Below are positions 60,039-64,000 of a stretch of 64,000 nucleotides of DNA, one piece after another. Each line of letters opens with the position of its first letter. Within the stretch, counting starts at the first letter, position 1. Below the pieces are notes generated by a model. That model made no database searches. It had not been told where the DNA came from and was given only the letters and a program-made list of their open reading frames with translations. A program made the position numbers and the translations under genes. Origin of the DNA: Sporothrix humicola (taxonomy: Eukaryota > Ascomycota > Sordariomycetes > Ophiostomatales > Ophiostomataceae). The DNA lies in the NCBI GenBank assembly GCA_021396245.1, contig WNYE01000037.1, positions 248,001-312,000 on the forward strand, read 5' to 3'.

Positions 60039-63000
60039 CTAGCTCGGAGGTACCCGGCCGTACCCGCCCATCGTGTTGCTGCGGTTGCTCCAGCTGCCCT
60101 GGTTGCTGGCGCCCGGGTTGGTCGGGTTGACGGCTGCGTTGCTCGTCTCGCGACGTGCAGGCCGGCTACCGCCGCGGAAGTAGTCGTACTGTGTCGGGTC
60201 CTGCTCCAGAATCTCGGGCTCTTCTTGGGGCAGGTTGCCGTAGCCGCGGGGACCGCCACCGTACATACCGGGGGCGGTGGGCGTGCGCGTACCACTCAGC
60301 GAGCGGCCCGAGTTGTTCCAGTCATTACCAGGCATAGGGCCGCCACCAGTGCTACCGGAGCGGCTGGCTTGCCGTGAACCGTACGAACCGTTGTTGCCAT
60401 ACGGGCCGTTACCGCTCTGACCGCCACTCGAAGAACCAGGGGCAGGACGACGAGGGATGGGTGCTGCTACCGGCATGGCCGCAGCGTTGCCGACCAGGTC
60501 GCTGGAGCTGTCGTTGTGGCTGTGGCCGGCGCTGTACATGGGCGACCTTGACCGCGACGACTCGAGGTTGTTGCCCAGGAGCAGGTTCGGGCCGGGCGAC
60601 GTTGAGCGCATTGCGCCGTAAGGCGATGGTGACTGGGTGCGGGCAGGGCTCACAATGTAACCAGCCTGGTCAGTAATCGGCGGGCTGGGAGCACCAGGCT
60701 TGTTATACCCAGGCTCGTAGATCGTACCAGTCTCGGGACCGCTCATGCTACCCATGCCGCCAGGAGCACCGTATGCTGTGGTGGCCGTCGAGAACTGCCG
60801 ACGACCAGTCATGCCACCAACAGGTGTGCCAGGCCGAGAGTCGGTTGCACCCATCATGCTGCCAGGTGTGCCAGGGCGGATAATGTCGCGTGCCGTACCA
60901 AAGATCTCGCCAGCACCGTGCTCCTCGGCAAACTCGTCTCTGTTTTTGTAGTACTCAAAGTCCAGGCGCGACTCGGGCACGACCTCGAAGCCAGGCATAA
61001 TGGCTCCGGCGGCCTTGCCGGGACGCTTCGAGTTCATCGGGTCCATAATATAAGTGTCCGAGTAGCCAGAGACAGATGCGCTGTCGCCGGAGCCAGCCTC
61101 GCGGCCAGCCGTCAAGCGGCCCGAGTACACACTGGCCAGAATGTTCTGGGCCTTGGCGTGGACCATGGGCGTGATGAGGGGGCGGTAGAGAGCCGGGTGG
61201 CCGAAACGGGCGGCCAGGCGGTCGCTGCGCAGGTTCTCCTTGCTGGCAATGTCGAGGCCAGCCTCGGGGTTGGCCATGACATTCTGGGTGGTGTAGTACT
61301 GCATCTTGTCGTCGTAGGTGCGGGCGCAGAAGTACTTGAAGCCGATCATGATGAAGGGAAGGGGTGCAATGACGTAGGCCTGGATATGATCACCGTTGCC
61401 GCGGACAAAGACGATCAGGAAGGCAACCAGGTCGGCCAGGAAGGTGCCAAAGACCATGCGGTTGAACAGAACACGCCAGAAAGCACCACCAGACTCGGTC
61501 TTGGTGACAAAGACGTACAGGAGAAGGTACTTGCGGAGGACGACATCGATGATAAAGTAAATGGCGGCGGCAGCCAGCACAAGCGGCTGGACAACGGCGA
61601 AGCAGAGAGCCACGGTCGAGTAGTACAGGAAATAGTTGTAGTAGCTCGCGTAGTCGAACGAGGGCGGCGCGGTCAGCTCAATCATCTCACGCGGCGTCGG
61701 GCTGGAGAACTTGCGCATGATGAAGCCCCAGAACAGAGGCCACAGCTGGGCAAGATCAACGGCAACACCCATCTGGCGCTGCAGGAGCCAGGTGATCCAG
61801 AAGGGCGAGATGTTGCAGAGACCGTTCAGCAGGTAGTCGCCCGGCTTCTCGGACACAATGGCCTTCCAGCCGTCCTCACCAGTGCGCGTCTTGTCCAGGA
61901 CAGCCGAGATGAAACCCCACACGGCACTAAAGAGCGAGAAGATCACAAGGTTGTTGAAGACAAAGAACGAGTACAGCTTAGCCAAGACGTGACGCTCACG
62001 GCCAGTCTTGGTCTGGTCACCAGACTGAATGGCAAGGCGACGGAAGAGAATGGGGAGCAGCAGGTAGACAGCAGAGGTAATGGCGGGTGAAGCAACACCC
62101 TGCACCAACTGCCAGAAGTGGGTGTTGGTCTTGAGCTGGGTGTCGAAAGCATCCCAGACCAGGCCCAGGTTGCTCAAGTTGACGAGGAAGATGGCAATCA
62201 TGGCGTTGGGCGCAACCCACAGGAATGTCAGCAGGGCGACCCAGAGGTTGTTTAGGAAGCGGCGACGGCTCCGTGTGGCGGCAGTCAAAGGCAGGTTGTC
62301 CCAGATAATGTCGTTGGGCCGGGTGGCCAGGCGGATGGTGGCGCCCTCGGGACGCTTCTTGCGCGCGGCGTAGGCGATCGAGTGGGCCTCACTGATATCC
62401 GAGTATGAAGCGAAACCGTAGGACATGGTGTTGCGCTTGTCGACACTCTGGCGCACCTCCTTGATCTCGACCTCGAGATCCTTGATGCGCTGGGTCAGGT
62501 ACTCGATGGCGTCCACCTTTTGGCCCTTGGGGTAGGTGTCGTAGGAGTGGTCCTTCTTGGAGGGCTTGCACATGGGGCGAGCTGGCGGCAGGTTCTTGGG
62601 GTCCTTGAGGTACTTAGCCAGGACCTTTTCGAGAGCGCGGACAGCCTTCTCGTGCTCCTTGATGAGCTCGGGGAGGACCTTGACGTTGCGGGCAATGGCC
62701 GTGCGCGAGAACGACGAATTAGGTGCGACCTCGTCAATGATACGGGCAATGCCCTCGTCGGAGCCCATCTTCTTGGGAATGTCGTACAGCATGAGCGTGC
62801 GCGAGTGCAAGCTCATCTGGTAGTCCTGGCTCTCAAAGTACTGTCTGCGCAGGCCAAGAACCTTTCTATAGTTCCACCAGAGGAAGAAGCAGACAACAAT
62901 GTTCATGACCCAGGCAATGATGGACGTCGCCCACTGGGGGTTGCCAAAGACGTTGGCAGGGCCCAGCATGGAAATCCAGACATCGTTGCCGTAGCGGACA

Positions 63001-63437
63001 CTGTTGATGTAGTTGACGGGGATGAGGACGGAGCAGCCGATGACGGCCAGAACGATGAAGATGTTGCGGCACATCAGTGTGAAACGCATGAAAATGGCAG
63101 CGTCCAAGCCCACCATGCGGATGAGGTCCTGCTCGTTGGTCTTCCATAGCGGGCCAATCCAGGCAAAGATGCCCCTGCCCATGGGCGGCGGGACGTGTTG
63201 TTCGTCGGCATGTTTTAGCTTGGGAGCGTAGACGACTGTGTGGTATGGGCGAATGAGGGAGAAGAGGAGAGCGATGCCGGCCGTGACGCCGAAGGATGTG
63301 CCGACGGAGGCCCAAATGGAACCGACCTGCAGCTGCGAACCGAAGGGGTTCTGGAGCAGCAGCAGCAGCTCATCGGCAGCACTTGTTGTCGTGGCCGCTC
63401 GTGCGAAGAGTGGTACTGTTTTTGATGGCAAATCCAT
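60039..63437 (-). CDS. CSC1/OSCA-type (DUF221) calcium-permeable stress-gated channel-like protein
   Basis: Uninterrupted 1132-aa frame from the first ATG at 63437. The order matches CSC1/TMEM63/OSCA proteins: an extracellular N-terminus with a first membrane helix (about 41-63), two further helices (about 113-140 and 170-195), a large cytosolic domain (about 200-420, the RSN1_7TM_N-type cytosolic part with 'SRTLMLYDIPKKM' at its start), then the DUF221 pore block with about eight helices ('NNLVIFSLFSAVWGFI', 'NGLCNISPFWITWLL', 'YYSTVALCFAVVQPL', 'FWRVLFNRMVFGTF'). The C-terminal ~280 residues are disordered, rich in Gly, Ser and Pro, and may be regulatory. Yeast Csc1 conducts calcium under hyperosmotic stress; relatives Rsn1/Phm7 are less studied. 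Membrane location is clear; channel activity is inferred from family. Confidence 0.92.
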   Translation of the reverse strand: MDLPSKTVPLFARAATTTSAADELLLLLQNPFGSQLQVGSIWASVGTSFGVTAGIALLFSLIRPYHTVVYAPKLKHADEQHVPPPMGRGIFAWIGPLWKTNEQDLIRMVGLDAAIFMRFTLMCRNIFIVLAVIGCSVLIPVNYINSVRYGNDVWISMLGPANVFGNPQWATSIIAWVMNIVVCFFLWWNYRKVLGLRRQYFESQDYQMSLHSRTLMLYDIPKKMGSDEGIARIIDEVAPNSSFSRTAIARNVKVLPELIKEHEKAVRALEKVLAKYLKDPKNLPPARPMCKPSKKDHSYDTYPKGQKVDAIEYLTQRIKDLEVEIKEVRQSVDKRNTMSYGFASYSDISEAHSIAYAARKKRPEGATIRLATRPNDIIWDNLPLTAATRSRRRFLNNLWVALLTFLWVAPNAMIAIFLVNLSNLGLVWDAFDTQLKTNTHFWQLVQGVASPAITSAVYLLLPILFRRLAIQSGDQTKTGRERHVLAKLYSFFVFNNLVIFSLFSAVWGFISAVLDKTRTGEDGWKAIVSEKPGDYLLNGLCNISPFWITWLLQRQMGVAVDLAQLWPLFWGFIMRKFSSPTPREMIELTAPPSFDYASYYNYFLYYSTVALCFAVVQPLVLAAAAIYFIIDVVLRKYLLLYVFVTKTESGGAFWRVLFNRMVFGTFLADLVAFLIVFVRGNGDHIQAYVIAPLPFIMIGFKYFCARTYDDKMQYYTTQNVMANPEAGLDIASKENLRSDRLAARFGHPALYRPLITPMVHAKAQNILASVYSGRLTAGREAGSGDSASVSGYSDTYIMDPMNSKRPGKAAGAIMPGFEVVPESRLDFEYYKNRDEFAEEHGAGEIFGTARDIIRPGTPGSMMGATDSRPGTPVGGMTGRRQFSTATTAYGAPGGMGSMSGPETGTIYEPGYNKPGAPSPPITDQAGYIVSPARTQSPSPYGAMRSTSPGPNLLLGNNLESSRSRSPMYSAGHSHNDSSSDLVGNAAAMPVAAPIPRRPAPGSSSGGQSGNGPYGNNGSYGSRQASRSGSTGGGPMPGNDWNNSGRSLSGTRTPTAPGMYGGGPRGYGNLPQEEPEILEQDPTQYDYFRGGSRPARRETSNAAVNPTNPGASNQGSWSNRSNTMGGYGRVPPS

Positions 63438-64000
63438 TGTGTATGTGTGTGTGTATTTGTCCCGTCGTCGACCGAAGGCGACGGATCGGTGTTGAAAAAA
63501 AAACGAGTGTGGGGGAAAGAAAGAGGAAAGGAAAGGGAGGCCGTGCGGTAAGGATACCAAGGCGGTTCGAATGGTCCCTGATTCTGTCCCTATGCTATTT
63601 CTGCCCGTTGGTATGGTGTATCGTATATTGTATATTGGGGGTATATTGGGTGGGTTGTCGGATGGTCCTTGTTTGCCTCCCGGGGGAACGGTTTTAATCA
63701 GAACCGGCTGATATTGACCTGTCGTATAGGGGGCGGGTAGAAGGGCTCGGCGGATGCAATTGTCGATGAGGCTTGTGCACCGTAATTTTGCAATATTTCG
63801 TTTCGATCGAGGAATATCGTCGACTACGCACGTTTGGGAATAGGAGACACGGGCGGGAGGCAGCTAATAAAGTCGATGTTTTGGGGCGCGGCTGCAAGCG
63901 TTGGCTTCAGGGGTTTCGCGAGAGTCGAACAAAGAAAAATGACGATTGGTCGCAAGAGGCCGGTGCCTTGTTTGGTTGTTTACCCTAAAGAAAAAAAACG
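63438..64000. other. Promoter region of the CSC1-like gene
   Basis: The CSC1-like gene starts at 63437 and reads leftward, so this is its leader and promoter. A TG-rich stretch (63438-63456) precedes the ATG. In-frame sequence back to 63560 is open but lacks ATG. No other gene was recognised before the window ends. Confidence 0.5.

Overview
The window is nuclear DNA from a filamentous ascomycete, most likely a Sordariomycete. The evidence is short GT-AG introns (about 46-400 nt) with CTAAC/CTGAC-type branch sites, G+C-rich third codon positions in the genes, pyrimidine-rich leaders, and a typical fungal gene set: a CFEM protein, a PRP4 kinase, TMA7, a PAQR/Izh protein and a CSC1-type channel. 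I cannot name the genus. No rRNA, tRNA, CRISPR, prophage or intact transposon was recognised.

Left gene block (about 2.4-12.1 kb). In order: a CFEM, probably GPI-anchored surface protein (2449-3191, +, one intron); a WD40-type protein resembling TFIIIC subunit Tfc6/Sfc6 (4432-6982, +, one intron); a classical short-chain dehydrogenase (7386-8246, -); an RNase D/DnaQ-like 3'-5' exonuclease-fold protein whose acidic catalytic residues are largely replaced (9577-10431, +); and a protein resembling the CSN8/PSMD8/eIF3K helical family (10977-12074, +, one intron) with a three-codon upstream ORF ending 3 nt before its start codon.

Middle (about 12.1-52.3 kb). This is mostly gene-free. A 28.5-kb stretch and a 9.5-kb stretch flank a single convincing gene, a Ran1/Pat1-type Ser/Thr kinase (40637-42795, +, one intron) with an acidic, Gln/His-rich tail. 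The gene-free DNA holds microsatellites, A/T-rich tracts, several short tandem arrays with a 10-11 bp period (some sharing AAGACACNAA or CACCAAA cores), and one region (about 25.99-27.86 kb, - strand) that reads as a decayed gene with ankyrin-like pieces in shifted frames.

Right gene block (about 52.3-63.4 kb). In order: the spliceosomal kinase PRP4 (52347-55337, -, one 396-nt intron), divergent from TMA7 (56310-56660, +, three exons), then a PAQR/haemolysin III-type membrane protein (57862-59250, +) convergent with a large CSC1/OSCA (DUF221) channel-like protein (60039-63437, -). These are mainly housekeeping or signalling genes with separate roles. I see no biosynthetic cluster or operon-like system. 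The most unusual features are the gene-poor domain around the Ran1-like kinase, the altered exonuclease active site, the recurring decameric arrays and the ankyrin-like relic.
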